A stretch of DNA of 64,000 nucleotides from an uncultured Bacteroidales bacterium (GTDB lineage: Bacteria; Bacteroidota; Bacteroidia; Bacteroidales; Muribaculaceae), in assembly GCA_902792895.1 (NCBI GenBank), contig CADBBK010000014.1, forward strand, positions 56,970 to 120,969. The letters run 5' to 3'. Within the stretch, counting starts at the first letter, position 1, and each line of letters begins with the position of its first letter. The notes beneath the pieces are model-generated. The model did not search any database. It was not told the origin of the DNA and worked only from the letters and a program-made list of their open reading frames with translations. Shown in pieces: positions 7,959 through 18,235 of this stretch. Both the position numbers and the translations under genes were made by a program.

Positions 7959-10900
7959 TTATCTGACAAGTGACATGTTGATCGAGAGGCCATAATTGCT
8001 GCTGGTCGTCGGATAAGAAGTGTTCGAGACAAGCGGTGTGTTGGCCTGGTAATCAAAGTAAGCGCCCATAGTGATGCGCTTGCTCACAACGTAGTTGGCT
8101 GTGAAGTTGACACCCCAAGTGCGGGTGCCGCTGGTGGGCTGAGCGGTATTGGTCTCATACTTGCGGATGAGGGCCGTGTTGCTCGCCATCTGCACATTGA
8201 GGTTGATGGTCAGGTCGTTGTTCACATTCTGCTGCTTGGTCTTCAGTTTGAGCACCTGGTTGAAGTTAGCGATCTTGTAACTGAGGCCCAGCGAGAACTG
8301 CTTGGACATGGCCTCAACCAGCTGTCCTGCCGACGAGTTGAGCGTCAAAGTACGCTGGTCGTTATACTGTGCATTGAGCGACATGTCGTTGAAGAAGGTC
8401 GCCGTGAAGCCCAGGAAGGGAGCGAACTTCTCGGTCAATGTTACCGACGAGATGTTGTAGGGCGACGACGGTATAGCACCACCAGTCAGTACGTCCTGCG
8501 TGAAACCAAGGCCGTTGCCGATGGTCACCCAATCACTGAACGAACTGAACTGACCGACGCTGTAGGTACACTGGTAAGCATGGTTTATAGCGAAGGACTT
8601 GAAGACCTTCTTGAAGAACGGTATGCGCATCAGTCCATCATAGGTCACGCGCCAGTTGGGCAAGATGGCCTTAAATCCCGGGAACGGATTGAGGTCAATC
8701 TTAGCGGCATCCTTACCCGAATAGGCAGCCATGAAGGCAGGAATCAGCACATCACTGCTTGATGCGTTGATGGCACCGTTCTCGAGGCTGTAGGTCTTGC
8801 CGGCCAAGCCGTTTTCGAGGCAGAAGCCAACTTCGGGATAGGTCACGCCCATATAGCGCTGCTGCAAGCGATCGGCCACAACAGGAATATTCTCCAGGAA
8901 CTTGTCGAAGGTAGCGCTCTTGTAGTCATTCTTCGACGATACGCTCTTCAGAGCCGTTGCCAATGCAACATGAGTCTTAGTGTAGCTACCACCGTAGATA
9001 ATGGTCGGATTCTCGTACATGAACTGAATCTGGTTGGTACGGTTGTCCGTCCGGTTACCGGTAAGAACAATCTTGAGGCCGGAAATCGGCTCAATCTGCA
9101 CCTCGGCATTGAACTCCTGCGTCTTGGCATAAAGGGCAGGCGTGGTCTGAGTACGGTCACCCTTGAGCCAGTTGCGATCGAGGGCCTTCTGGATATAGGA
9201 CTGGTCTACAAAGCCGAAGGCAAAGTCCAGACCAGGCGCCATGACATCGTAGTGTGTCGATTGTCCAAAGATGTCACCGATTTCGGGCATGTACTGGGGC
9301 ACTGAGAGCGATGTGGTCATCTTCCAGCGGACATTGACACTGCGCACGCTCATGAGGACACGACAGGCATATTGTGCAGCCTCGGTAAAGAAGTTGTGGA
9401 CTTCTTCTTTCTGGACCTCGGTAATCGTGAACTTCAGATTCTCATCGCTGAGGGTCTGGATAATCACGTTATCCTTATCCTTGACTTTATATTCAACCTT
9501 GAAGGGTTGATCATCGGTAGTCGTGGCTTGCACCTTGACATTCTTGACACCCAGTTTGTGGTTAATGACCACGGCCGAGTCGGGGCTCAACTTTATCGTA
9601 CGGCTGAACTTCTTAGGCTTTTCCTTCTTGGCGGGTTTGCTGCGCTTGGTGTTCTTGCTCGAGAATCGCTCATCCACCTTCTTGAGGTAAGGAATCTTGG
9701 TGTAGAACTGGTCCAGACTCAGTCGGCCATCAATCGAACGCGACGTCTGATTGATGATGTTGTTACCCGATGAAATACCTTCGATGACAGTACCACGGTC
9801 CCAACGATAGGTCGAGTTATAGGAAGCGTTGGCTGTAATCCAGCTCAAGAACGGAATCTGCGAGAACGGAGCCTTGTAGGTGGTCGTGAACGTCTGGTTG
9901 TAGGCCCACGGAGTTCCCAGACCCCTAATTGAGGCCATCACGGAGTCGCGCCAGTCACGGTACTCATCGGGGAAGAGTTTCCTGTTGACCTGACCGATAG
10001 GCTCCATAATGTGGGCCGTGGTGTTGCTGTTGAATGACATCGACAACGACTTGGTAAAGTTCCATGACAGGGCAAACTGTCGATCCCACAAGAAGTTCTT
10101 GCTGACCGACACCGGAAGTTCGATGTCGATACCGGTCTCGTTACGCGTCTGCTGCTCGTAGTAATAGCGCGAGATGTTGGTGCTGAATGCGATATTGGTG
10201 GGCAACCAGTGGAATTCCCAGTCGCGGAAGAACTTCATGTCCTTGTTCTTCTCGTTGATGAAATGCGAGAAGGGCTTGAAGGGTTTGGCATAGGGAGTCC
10301 AACTGTATTGCATACTACCGCGGTAGTCGTTGGTGTTCTCGTACACATTCTCGGGATCATTCAAGTGCTGCTTGTTGAACGAGTAGCTGAACGAGAAGTT
10401 AGCGGGATCCCAGGGCATGGGATTCTTCATCGTCTTGACATCGAACTTGAGGCCGGAGATCGAGAAACTCTTAGCCGTACGCTGAGTGACAGCAAACTCC
10501 ATGATGCTGTCCTTCTGCTCCTTGGTCTCGCAGATGTCTACAGCCTCCTTGAGCCTTACGTCTTGGTCAAGAGGATTGTACTTGGGCGTCGTGCGCTCAT
10601 TGCTATAAGAATAGTAAATCGGCGCATGGAGTTTGGCCTTCTCGGGGATGAATCGTCCCAAATCAGACTGCACAGCGATATTGTACTGGTCATAATTGTC
10701 CAATCGACGGTTTGACAGGCTCTGGTCAACCGACCCGAAGCCCTCAGTCTCCTTGTGGAAACCCATGTTGAGCGTTGCGATATCACTCATGTTAAGCGTC
10801 ATTGACGCCTGTGCTGCCCAGCCGCCCTCACTGTCGAAGTCGGTCACGCGAAGCTCATCTACCCAAACAACGCAGTTCTTGGTCGTGGGCGAATTGTTGC

Positions 10901-13900
10901 GCACACCGATGAGGATTACCCTCACCTTGCTCAACGAGGGATTACCCATCACATAAACCTTGTTGTTGGGATGGTCATCGTCAACATCCTGGTAGCGGAT
11001 AGCATAACCCACGCCCGACATACCGGCCATCTTGGCGGCATTGCGGTGCTTCTTGGCTTCTACCAGGACATCGAGGTTAAGGTCGAGCATATTTTCCTCG
11101 GGCCACACTTTCAAGCGGTCAGTCGAGCTGTTGGTGCTGTAATGGCCGGGAGGAGTGACAGTCAATGGAATCTCATACTCATAGTAGTTGTTCTTCACGT
11201 CGGAACCGATGCGAATAAACATCGACACGTCTCCGTTACGCAGGTTGGTCTCATTTCCGATCGTTGCCTCGTTGTGGACAAACATCTGGAGGCGCTTATA
11301 GGTGCGCAGGTCCATATCGGTGTTGCGGTAAACGCCACGGGCATCTCCGGCATCAAGGTCATTAATAGTGAGCTGCATCGACTGCTCATTGAGCTGGGTA
11401 ATCTGGGATTGTCCACTGTCAATAATACGCGACACGCCAGGAGGCAGCACATAGTTGACAGGCTCGCGCGAGGCATTCTCCTCGATGTTTACCGTGTTGA
11501 TGCTGATGGTACCGTTAGCGGGCTGATCACCACGCATGTTCAGGTTATACTTATAGTTACGCCACTCACCACGCACGAGTTCCAGCGAAGCAAAACGCAA
11601 GTGAGTCGTAGTACTGAAGCCCGTCATGTACATGCGCATGAAACGAATCGTAGAGAAGTCCTGAATGGAACCGACTTTTTTCTGGAAGTTTGACAGAGGA
11701 ATGGTGAACTGATACCAAGTAGCCACCTGACGCTCACCGTTGCGGGTGGTTACACTGGCCACCTGCTTATCGGTAATGTAGTTCATGCCCACACGCATCG
11801 AGTCGGGGTGAATAGCGACCTTGTACTGGAAGTATCGCTCGTACTCATTGAGGGTGTTATCCTGGTTGATGTCCTCGACATCGGGCGTGGAACGCGATGT
11901 CTGGTACTGGGTATCGGCCACATCGGTCTGGGACAACGAGTTGCCTTCAGTGCCATTATAGTGCTTGTACCGTTCGAGGATCGAGCTCTTCTGCTGATCG
12001 TAGTAATTGCTGCGGTAGAAGGAATAGTTGTCAGATGCCGGGTCGTTGAATGGCGAAAACGGGTCTTCCTGCATTGCGGCTATCGTGCTCTCGGAGAGGA
12101 CATTCCTCAGTTCGTCAAGGAACCTGGTATAGGTCTCGTGCTGTAACTCCTCGGTAGTGGACAATCCGTCAAGACCCACGTCCTGTAGAATGCGGGCGCC
12201 ATTGGTATTGTCAAAGGCGTAGGTCAACGAGGTCTGCGATGACACCTTACCCCAAACGGTATTGGTCACATAAGTGTTATCGCCGTTAACCGGAAGACCG
12301 TTCTCATAGCTCTTGAGACCGTCTTTAAGGATATCCTCACTCACCTCACCCAGGTTGAAGTACAGTGAGCCACCATCTTGATTACCCAGATCGGGATCCA
12401 TGAACGGGTCAAGCAACCAGAACTGGATGTACTCAATATTGGATTGCTCGAAGTTGGTATTATCAATCTTGCGCATGATACCACCCCAACGCTTTTCAGG
12501 TTCCTTTAGCGTTCCATCAGGAAAGACATTGGTAGCATCCAAGTTGTACGGACCACGCTCTTGAGGATAGAATGACAGGTTAAGGGTTTGGATGACCGAC
12601 GACTCGCCATAGTTGAGTTCTCGGCCAGGGAACACCTCGCTGAAAGCCACCTCACGGGCATAGGGATAGGACAACGCTTCAAGGTCGTTCTTGATATAGC
12701 CGGGAGCATAAGATGAATTGCGCTGTGTGAACAGGCGGTCGACATAGTACCACGACAGCAGCGCACGGTTTTTGCCGTAGGAAATATCATTGCTATTGGC
12801 GGCTTCGGGGAACAGGCCATTGGGATCATAGGGCGTAGATGCCAAGAACCACGAGAAGGGCGACTTCATGTCAATACCCGACTGTGTGGACTCAAAGTCA
12901 TCGATATAGGAGCTACCTGAATTGGAACCACGCTTGGCCTGATGAGGAACAAGTTGGGCAAACTCACCCTTAAAGCTTACACTGGAAGGAGCCACGGCAT
13001 TGACAGTGGGTATCTTGTTGAGCAGATTGGTGAGCCACATGAACTGGCTGTTATAGGACATGTTTACGCCCCATATCGTGTTGTTGACCAACTCGCTACC
13101 GATAGCCACCTTGTCACCGATGGCTTTTTCACCATAGTGCATGACAGTAGCACCAACATGGAAATCCTTGTTGATGGCATAATCCAAGTCCAAACCTAGC
13201 AGTGTCTTGCGTTGCATACTGAATGTGGACTGGTTCTCGAGCGAAACGCTAATGTTGGTGCCCGCATCGATGATGCTCTGGTTAGTGATGGTTACCGTAC
13301 CCATCGTGTAGTCCACGGTGTAGTCACTGTTCTCGGTCAATGGCACACCACCGGCAGTCACGACAACCGAACCTCGGGCCACATTGGTGGCGTTAAGCTT
13401 GATAACACTACCCGAACTCGACTGGTACTCACCCGCAAGGATGAACTTGTTCTTGTCACTGAACTGCTGCGCCACTGTCAACGTGGAGTCATACAGCTCG
13501 GTGTAGATATACTTTTGAGCGATGGCATCGTCCTGGAACTGAGTGCGGAGGTGTTCGCCAAAGGGCTCCACAACCGGGAAAATGACCTTACCGGTCGAAG
13601 CCTGGATCGTATAACCCTCCAGGTAGTCAAACTTACCATCGATGTTGGTTTCCTGGTTGGCATCCAAGCGGTCCAGATTCATCACCTGCAGCAACGGCGT
13701 GCCATTGATGCGTCCTGCGGGGATGTAGGTCAACTCATTTCCCGTAGTGTCGCTCAAGTACTTGATGTTGAGCTTAAAGTTGTTCTTCTGAATCTGGTAA
13801 GCACCCAGGGCATAGACGTTCTTCATCGCAAGATCCCACATCGGGAAAGCAGGCGAGGAAGTGGTGCTCTTGAGCATTTTCACATACAATGACTGGTCGG

Positions 13901-15419
13901 TCGAGGTGATATCGCCCGAGAATTCACCCACCTGATAGGTGCGGCCGTCGTAGGTATACTCGTAAGCAACGGCAAGGATTTCATCGCTGGAGAGGGCAGA
14001 CTTGAGCATGATATAACCAAGGCTGGCATTGAGCGTGTACTCCGACGAGGAGAGCAGTCGGGCGCTCTCGATCTTCTCGTAGTCCTTACCACCTTCAAAG
14101 CCGTAGTCATGCAGCGGCAGCAGGGCCGTCGAGGCCTTGCTCATGTAGCGGGCATCGGGGTACATCTCCTTGATCTCGCTCATCAACGTGTTGGCGTTGT
14201 TGGAGGGCATGGCACCAGAAACCCCTTTCCAGTGAGAGTTGCAGATGTTTTTCTCATCACCCTCACCCACATCCATAAAGGCCATGATATTACGTGACTC
14301 ATTATAGTTGTTACGCTTATTGGTAATCCACACCTCGATGCGGGTGATGTGCATACCTGAGGACACCAGCGGCAGTTTGGAGCACCACTCATCGTAATGG
14401 TCACGGAAGAAGTGCGAGAGGAAGAAGTTGCGGTTTTGGTCGTACTTGTCAGCGGTAATGGAGAACTCATTGGTCTGAGAACCGCCTCGGGTGCTCACCG
14501 TCTGAGTCTCACTGTTCTGCTGAGACACGAGTGCCGTAGCAGTAAGTTTACCAAATTGTAACTTGGTTTTGATACCGAACAGGGCAGCGCTACCGTGAAT
14601 CAGCGATGAACCAGTGGTCATGCTCACGTTACCGGCCTCAATGTTCTTGATGATTTCATCCTCCTTACCCTCATAGGCCAGCTTCAAGTTCTTGCTGTCG
14701 AAGTCAAACGTAGCGCCAGTGTTGTAGGACATATTGAAGCGCATCTTGTCGCCTACCGACGCCGTGATGTTGGCCTGGATCTTCTGCTCAAAGTCGAAGT
14801 AGGTCTTGCGGCGCTGCGACACCGACAAGGCAGGGTTATCGGTTGAATTGCTCTTCACACCCATGTTGATGACTACCGATCCAGTGGTCTTCAACTGTAC
14901 GCCACCGGGGCCAAAGACGCTTTCCAGCGGGCCCATACCGAACTGCATGTCTAGGAAGTTAAAGGGGTCTTTCTCCTTATCCTGGGCACTCTCGGCATTT
15001 TTCTGGCGGTAGTACTCCATCATCGAACGCCTGAAGTCCATGTTGCTGTACTCGTCGGGCGACATGATGTAGGGGGTGACAATATCTTGGTCACCCAAAC
15101 GCGTATGGATGACATAGCAACCCGTCTCGGGGTCAAATTCGACTTCGGACGTGATATTGGATGGGGTTTTCAGGTCAGCCGAGTATTCTCCGATCTGCTG
15201 CACGTCATCGTAGGTCTTGGGAATCGTGGGCTTGACATTGAAGTGCAGGTCGATGGTCGGGGTGCTCTGTTGCTGTGCCGAGGGGCGTGTGTCAGGAGGC
15301 GGAGGGGGTGGCGGCAATGTGCTGGTCACATATTGTGCCAGCGACGTGATATTACCCGCCCCCACAGCTATGAGAACGCCGATAACAATCAGAAATATTA
15401 TTTTTTTTCGGTTCAGCAT
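7959..15419 (-). CDS. sprA: SprA, type IX secretion outer-membrane translocon
   Basis: 2486 residues, in the usual 2300-2500 range. SprA (Sov in Porphyromonas) forms the 36-strand outer-membrane barrel through which type IX cargo leaves the cell. A hydrophobic signal near residues 7-29 is followed by a seven-proline run (about 36-42). The rest has the repetitive, aromatic-rich alternating pattern of barrel strands (for example NMSYNTGATFDF, FSFSYSFNKQ, GVNFTANYVV) with large periplasmic and plug segments, and it ends in a beta strand (YGLSINMSLVR). The frame is uninterrupted. It follows ruvA by 69 bp. Two secreted S8 proteases lie upstream in the same direction. No other type IX component is in the window. 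Confidence 0.95.
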   Translation of the reverse strand: MLNRKKIIFLIVIGVLIAVGAGNITSLAQYVTSTLPPPPPPPDTRPSAQQQSTPTIDLHFNVKPTIPKTYDDVQQIGEYSADLKTPSNITSEVEFDPETGCYVIHTRLGDQDIVTPYIMSPDEYSNMDFRRSMMEYYRQKNAESAQDKEKDPFNFLDMQFGMGPLESVFGPGGVQLKTTGSVVINMGVKSNSTDNPALSVSQRRKTYFDFEQKIQANITASVGDKMRFNMSYNTGATFDFDSKNLKLAYEGKEDEIIKNIEAGNVSMTTGSSLIHGSAALFGIKTKLQFGKLTATALVSQQNSETQTVSTRGGSQTNEFSITADKYDQNRNFFLSHFFRDHYDEWCSKLPLVSSGMHITRIEVWITNKRNNYNESRNIMAFMDVGEGDEKNICNSHWKGVSGAMPSNNANTLMSEIKEMYPDARYMSKASTALLPLHDYGFEGGKDYEKIESARLLSSSEYTLNASLGYIMLKSALSSDEILAVAYEYTYDGRTYQVGEFSGDITSTDQSLYVKMLKSTTSSPAFPMWDLAMKNVYALGAYQIQKNNFKLNIKYLSDTTGNELTYIPAGRINGTPLLQVMNLDRLDANQETNIDGKFDYLEGYTIQASTGKVIFPVVEPFGEHLRTQFQDDAIAQKYIYTELYDSTLTVAQQFSDKNKFILAGEYQSSSGSVIKLNATNVARGSVVVTAGGVPLTENSDYTVDYTMGTVTITNQSIIDAGTNISVSLENQSTFSMQRKTLLGLDLDYAINKDFHVGATVMHYGEKAIGDKVAIGSELVNNTIWGVNMSYNSQFMWLTNLLNKIPTVNAVAPSSVSFKGEFAQLVPHQAKRGSNSGSSYIDDFESTQSGIDMKSPFSWFLASTPYDPNGLFPEAANSNDISYGKNRALLSWYYVDRLFTQRNSSYAPGYIKNDLEALSYPYAREVAFSEVFPGRELNYGESSVIQTLNLSFYPQERGPYNLDATNVFPDGTLKEPEKRWGGIMRKIDNTNFEQSNIEYIQFWLLDPFMDPDLGNQDGGSLYFNLGEVSEDILKDGLKSYENGLPVNGDNTYVTNTVWGKVSSQTSLTYAFDNTNGARILQDVGLDGLSTTEELQHETYTRFLDELRNVLSESTIAAMQEDPFSPFNDPASDNYSFYRSNYYDQQKSSILERYKHYNGTEGNSLSQTDVADTQYQTSRSTPDVEDINQDNTLNEYERYFQYKVAIHPDSMRVGMNYITDKQVASVTTRNGERQVATWYQFTIPLSNFQKKVGSIQDFSTIRFMRMYMTGFSTTTHLRFASLELVRGEWRNYKYNLNMRGDQPANGTISINTVNIEENASREPVNYVLPPGVSRIIDSGQSQITQLNEQSMQLTINDLDAGDARGVYRNTDMDLRTYKRLQMFVHNEATIGNETNLRNGDVSMFIRIGSDVKNNYYEYEIPLTVTPPGHYSTNSSTDRLKVWPEENMLDLNLDVLVEAKKHRNAAKMAGMSGVGYAIRYQDVDDDHPNNKVYVMGNPSLSKVRVILIGVRNNSPTTKNCVVWVDELRVTDFDSEGGWAAQASMTLNMSDIATLNMGFHKETEGFGSVDQSLSNRRLDNYDQYNIAVQSDLGRFIPEKAKLHAPIYYSYSNERTTPKYNPLDQDVRLKEAVDICETKEQKDSIMEFAVTQRTAKSFSISGLKFDVKTMKNPMPWDPANFSFSYSFNKQHLNDPENVYENTNDYRGSMQYSWTPYAKPFKPFSHFINEKNKDMKFFRDWEFHWLPTNIAFSTNISRYYYEQQTRNETGIDIELPVSVSKNFLWDRQFALSWNFTKSLSMSFNSNTTAHIMEPIGQVNRKLFPDEYRDWRDSVMASIRGLGTPWAYNQTFTTTYKAPFSQIPFLSWITANASYNSTYRWDRGTVIEGISSGNNIINQTSRSIDGRLSLDQFYTKIPYLKKVDERFSSKNTKRSKPAKKEKPKKFSRTIKLSPDSAVVINHKLGVKNVKVQATTTDDQPFKVEYKVKDKDNVIIQTLSDENLKFTITEVQKEEVHNFFTEAAQYACRVLMSVRSVNVRWKMTTSLSVPQYMPEIGDIFGQSTHYDVMAPGLDFAFGFVDQSYIQKALDRNWLKGDRTQTTPALYAKTQEFNAEVQIEPISGLKIVLTGNRTDNRTNQIQFMYENPTIIYGGSYTKTHVALATALKSVSSKNDYKSATFDKFLENIPVVADRLQQRYMGVTYPEVGFCLENGLAGKTYSLENGAINASSSDVLIPAFMAAYSGKDAAKIDLNPFPGFKAILPNWRVTYDGLMRIPFFKKVFKSFAINHAYQCTYSVGQFSSFSDWVTIGNGLGFTQDVLTGGAIPSSPYNISSVTLTEKFAPFLGFTATFFNDMSLNAQYNDQRTLTLNSSAGQLVEAMSKQFSLGLSYKIANFNQVLKLKTKQQNVNNDLTINLNVQMASNTALIRKYETNTAQPTSGTRTWGVNFTANYVVSKRITMGAYFDYQANTPLVSNTSYPTTSSNYGLSINMSLVR

Positions 15420-15488
15420 GAACAGTCCTCAGTTCTCAATCGTCAGCTGCCAGCCATGAAAAGAGGGGCCGACAGTTGACTGCTAAAG

Positions 15489-16079
15489 TCACATCATTTT
15501 GAGCGCTTGCTTGATTGCAGCCTCAACACTCAATGACGGATTGCTGGAAAACAGCGACTTAAGTGCCTTTTGCGATGCTTGCTGGGTGAATCCCAACATC
15601 ACAAGGGCAGCAAGTGCTTCGTCAAAGACTTCACCAGCGGCGCCATTAGTTTGTATTAATAACGTATCACCAGTGGGTTTTATTTTATCCTTGAGGTCAA
15701 CTATTATTCGTTGGGCCGTTTTTGCACCGACACCTTTCACCGCCTTGAACATCGCCACATTGCTCGAGGCAATGGCCTGCGAAAATTCGTCTACGCTCAT
15801 CGAGGACAGTACCATGCGGGCGATATTCGGGCCGACACCCGATACCGATATCAGATGCAGGAACGCCTCGCGCTCTTGTTTGGCGGCAAAACCATACAAC
15901 TGGTGGGCATCTTCGCGGATGACCTCATGGACATACAGCCTCACCTCTTCGCCCTTGTGGCTGACCAGAGCGTCATAGGTCAAGAGCGAGATGTTCATCA
16001 TGTAGCCGATGCCATGGTTGTCGATAACGGCATAGGCAGGAGTGAGTTCGGCTAACAAGCCTGAGATGTAATCTATCAT
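15489..16079 (-). CDS. ruvA: Holliday junction branch-migration protein RuvA
   Basis: 196 residues. RuvA binds four-way DNA junctions and loads the RuvB motor. It shows the N-terminal OB fold (MIDYISGLLAELTPAYAVIDNHGIGYMM), the helix-hairpin-helix pair (LISVSGVGPNIARMVLS and VKGVGAKTAQRIIVDLKDK) and the C-terminal UBA-like RuvB-contact domain (ALAALVMLGFTQQASQKAL). The start ATG overlaps the TAA of the upstream S8 protease by one base (TAATG), which suggests translational coupling. ruvB is not adjacent. Confidence 0.96.
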   Translation of the reverse strand: MIDYISGLLAELTPAYAVIDNHGIGYMMNISLLTYDALVSHKGEEVRLYVHEVIREDAHQLYGFAAKQEREAFLHLISVSGVGPNIARMVLSSMSVDEFSQAIASSNVAMFKAVKGVGAKTAQRIIVDLKDKIKPTGDTLLIQTNGAAGEVFDEALAALVMLGFTQQASQKALKSLFSSNPSLSVEAAIKQALKMM

Positions 16080-18208
16080 TATTGTTGGTGAATTATCTTG
16101 TTAATCACTATACTGATGTCGGCCAGGCCGATTTCATTGTCAAAGTTGGTGTCGGCACGCGTCAATGTCACTGCTTTATCGGTATGTCCTGGAGCCAGGA
16201 TGATATTGATGATGGCCATGATATCGGCCACAGTCACCTCACCATCTCCATTCACGTCACCGAGCAGCCGAGGATGCCGGCGGAGTTTATCTAATGCAGC
16301 CCAACTGTCCAGTTTACCACTCCCCCATTGACGAGCATTTCCCGCTGCCACAGCATCATCGACAGCCGATGACTCCTGCAGGATGCGGCGCACATCGGCG
16401 ACTGTCAACGACGGGTCGAGTTGCAGCATCAAGGCAATGGTGCCTGCCACCATCGGCGCCGACATCGATGTGCCCATGTTGGAATAATAAGGATATTCCA
16501 CACCATCGACCACGACAGGCGCCAGCCAGTGCTGCTGGTTTACGCCCTCGTTATAACGGCTAGCCGATGAGAGGACACTATGGCCCGGTGCGCACAAGTC
16601 GGGGCGTTGAATGCCGTTCTCGTCGGGCCCGTAGGATGAAAAATAGGCAATTTGTCCGAGATGAGCCTTGGAAATCGAGCATGTATCACCATGAGCGTCA
16701 ATATAATGGTCACGGGTACAGTAAGCGCCGACCGAAATGACGCTATCGGTTGTTGCCAGGTCACTGATGGAGCCCACAGAGGAACCTCCGGTGATACCCT
16801 CGATGCCGAAGGTATAAAAATAGGTGTCACGCGTGCTCCAGCCAACAAGATTGACTGGCTCCTCACACACATATTGAAAACCCAGCAGATGACCAGCCTG
16901 ATTGGAGGTCACATCCAGTTCACAATAAGAGTGGAAGCGCTCTCCCATCACGTCGGTCCCGCCAACAGCGAATTGCGGTTCGTGGCCATTGGCAAAAAGG
17001 ATCTCGCCCGTATAGTAAACCGCAAAATCCGCATCATTGTCGCTCGAGAGAACGAATACGCTGTCCTCAGGCAATGCGGTCAGCAGCGGTGAGGCATATT
17101 CCAATGCACCCGTCTCCCGGTTGATGATTACCAGGCGCGTGCTGTGCTCCTGCAGGGCATCGCTCCACATGCTCACATAGCCCTCGCGCCGCAAGTTGCC
17201 GTTGCGGTGGCGAAGCAATGTGGTCACCGTGTCGCCACGGTCATGGATCGTGCTGCGGAAACAGATGGGCGAATCGCCGTCGTTACCGGCCGACAACACA
17301 CAGATGCGTCCAGGGCCCGACAGCGCCTCAAAAGTCTTGCACAAGAACGACGTGCCATCGTTGGGCCCGTAATTGCTGCCGAAACTCATATTCACCACAC
17401 AGGGCTTCCCTACTCTAGTCGCATAGTCAAAGATATAGTTCAGCGAATTGGCGATATTGACATCGGTCAACTGATTGCCAGGTACTGCACAAGCAACGAT
17501 ATCGGCCTCGGTGGCCACACCCTGCAAGCCGTTGCCGGCATAACTGCCCGCGGCTGTGCCTGTCGTGTGGGTGCCATGGGAAGAGCCGTTACTGTCACTG
17601 GTGAGCGCTGCTATAGCGCCTGGCGTCTCATAGCAGCTGCCAGGCAACGTAAATCCACCGATGACAGGAGCCAATCCCGTAGTGTCGCAGGGCAGATAAG
17701 CCGCTACAACGCGGGAGCGCCCATCGGAACCACACAGGTTGATGTGGTTGAAGTCAATGCCGGTGTCGATAACGCCCACAATAACATCCTTTCCTGTAAA
17801 GGGAGCAACCATGCCACGGCTGTCATGCACCCAGTCAACCCGGCTGCAGTATCGTGCACTATCGTTGCACAAGCTCATCGGCATAGCAAGGGAGATACTG
17901 CTCACGCCCCTCAGCATGGCCACATCATCCAACGCACTGACAGGAACAGTTGCGCTCACAAAGCCGTTGAAGCGTCCATTAACCACAGCACCGCAACGCT
18001 GCAACGACTCGATGATAGTTTCATTATCAGCCAAGGTGATAAAGGCCTGACAGCGGTCCATAGCACGGCCAGACATCGTCAGTGACGGGTGTGCCGCATG
18101 CTGATGGCGCAAGACGCGGGATGCCGCAGTCAACGGACCAGTTGCCCGCACACTAAGCGTGACGAGCATCAGCAGCAGACAAGATGTCAGATACCTTGTT
18201 CTCACCAA
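16079..18208 (-). CDS. Secreted S8 (subtilisin-like) protease with C-terminal dockerin-like module
   Basis: 709 residues with a signal peptide (about 1-22) and a propeptide-like region to about 140. The subtilase catalytic triad is complete: Asp148 (GVIDTGIDFNH), His211 (SSHGTHTTGTAAG) and Ser581 (GTSMSAPMVAG), with the oxyanion Asn in SAGNDGD. Residues about 650-709 form two Ca-binding dockerin type I-like repeats (DVNGDGEVTVADIMAIINI and ADTNFDNEIGLADISIVIN). It is a paralogue of the next gene upstream (18236-20263), 27 bp away, and overlaps ruvA by one base. Likely acts outside the cell; the dockerin partner is unknown. Confidence 0.93.
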   Translation of the reverse strand: MVRTRYLTSCLLLMLVTLSVRATGPLTAASRVLRHQHAAHPSLTMSGRAMDRCQAFITLADNETIIESLQRCGAVVNGRFNGFVSATVPVSALDDVAMLRGVSSISLAMPMSLCNDSARYCSRVDWVHDSRGMVAPFTGKDVIVGVIDTGIDFNHINLCGSDGRSRVVAAYLPCDTTGLAPVIGGFTLPGSCYETPGAIAALTSDSNGSSHGTHTTGTAAGSYAGNGLQGVATEADIVACAVPGNQLTDVNIANSLNYIFDYATRVGKPCVVNMSFGSNYGPNDGTSFLCKTFEALSGPGRICVLSAGNDGDSPICFRSTIHDRGDTVTTLLRHRNGNLRREGYVSMWSDALQEHSTRLVIINRETGALEYASPLLTALPEDSVFVLSSDNDADFAVYYTGEILFANGHEPQFAVGGTDVMGERFHSYCELDVTSNQAGHLLGFQYVCEEPVNLVGWSTRDTYFYTFGIEGITGGSSVGSISDLATTDSVISVGAYCTRDHYIDAHGDTCSISKAHLGQIAYFSSYGPDENGIQRPDLCAPGHSVLSSASRYNEGVNQQHWLAPVVVDGVEYPYYSNMGTSMSAPMVAGTIALMLQLDPSLTVADVRRILQESSAVDDAVAAGNARQWGSGKLDSWAALDKLRRHPRLLGDVNGDGEVTVADIMAIINIILAPGHTDKAVTLTRADTNFDNEIGLADISIVINKIIHQQ

Positions 18209-18235
18209 GAGGGCAGGAAAAACTAAGCCTAAAGC
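18209..18235 (-). repeat. Short TTAG-heptad spacer between the two S8 protease genes
   Basis: On the coding strand the stop TAG of the upstream protease is the first element of TAGGCTTTAGGCTTAG. That is two adjacent units of the same 7-nt family (GCTTTAG) that forms the large array beside proS. Confidence 0.6.

Noticed and set aside
7959-15419. Possible frameshift or split in the very long sprA frame
   Set aside because: The frame is open throughout and has the expected 2300-2500 residue length of SprA.
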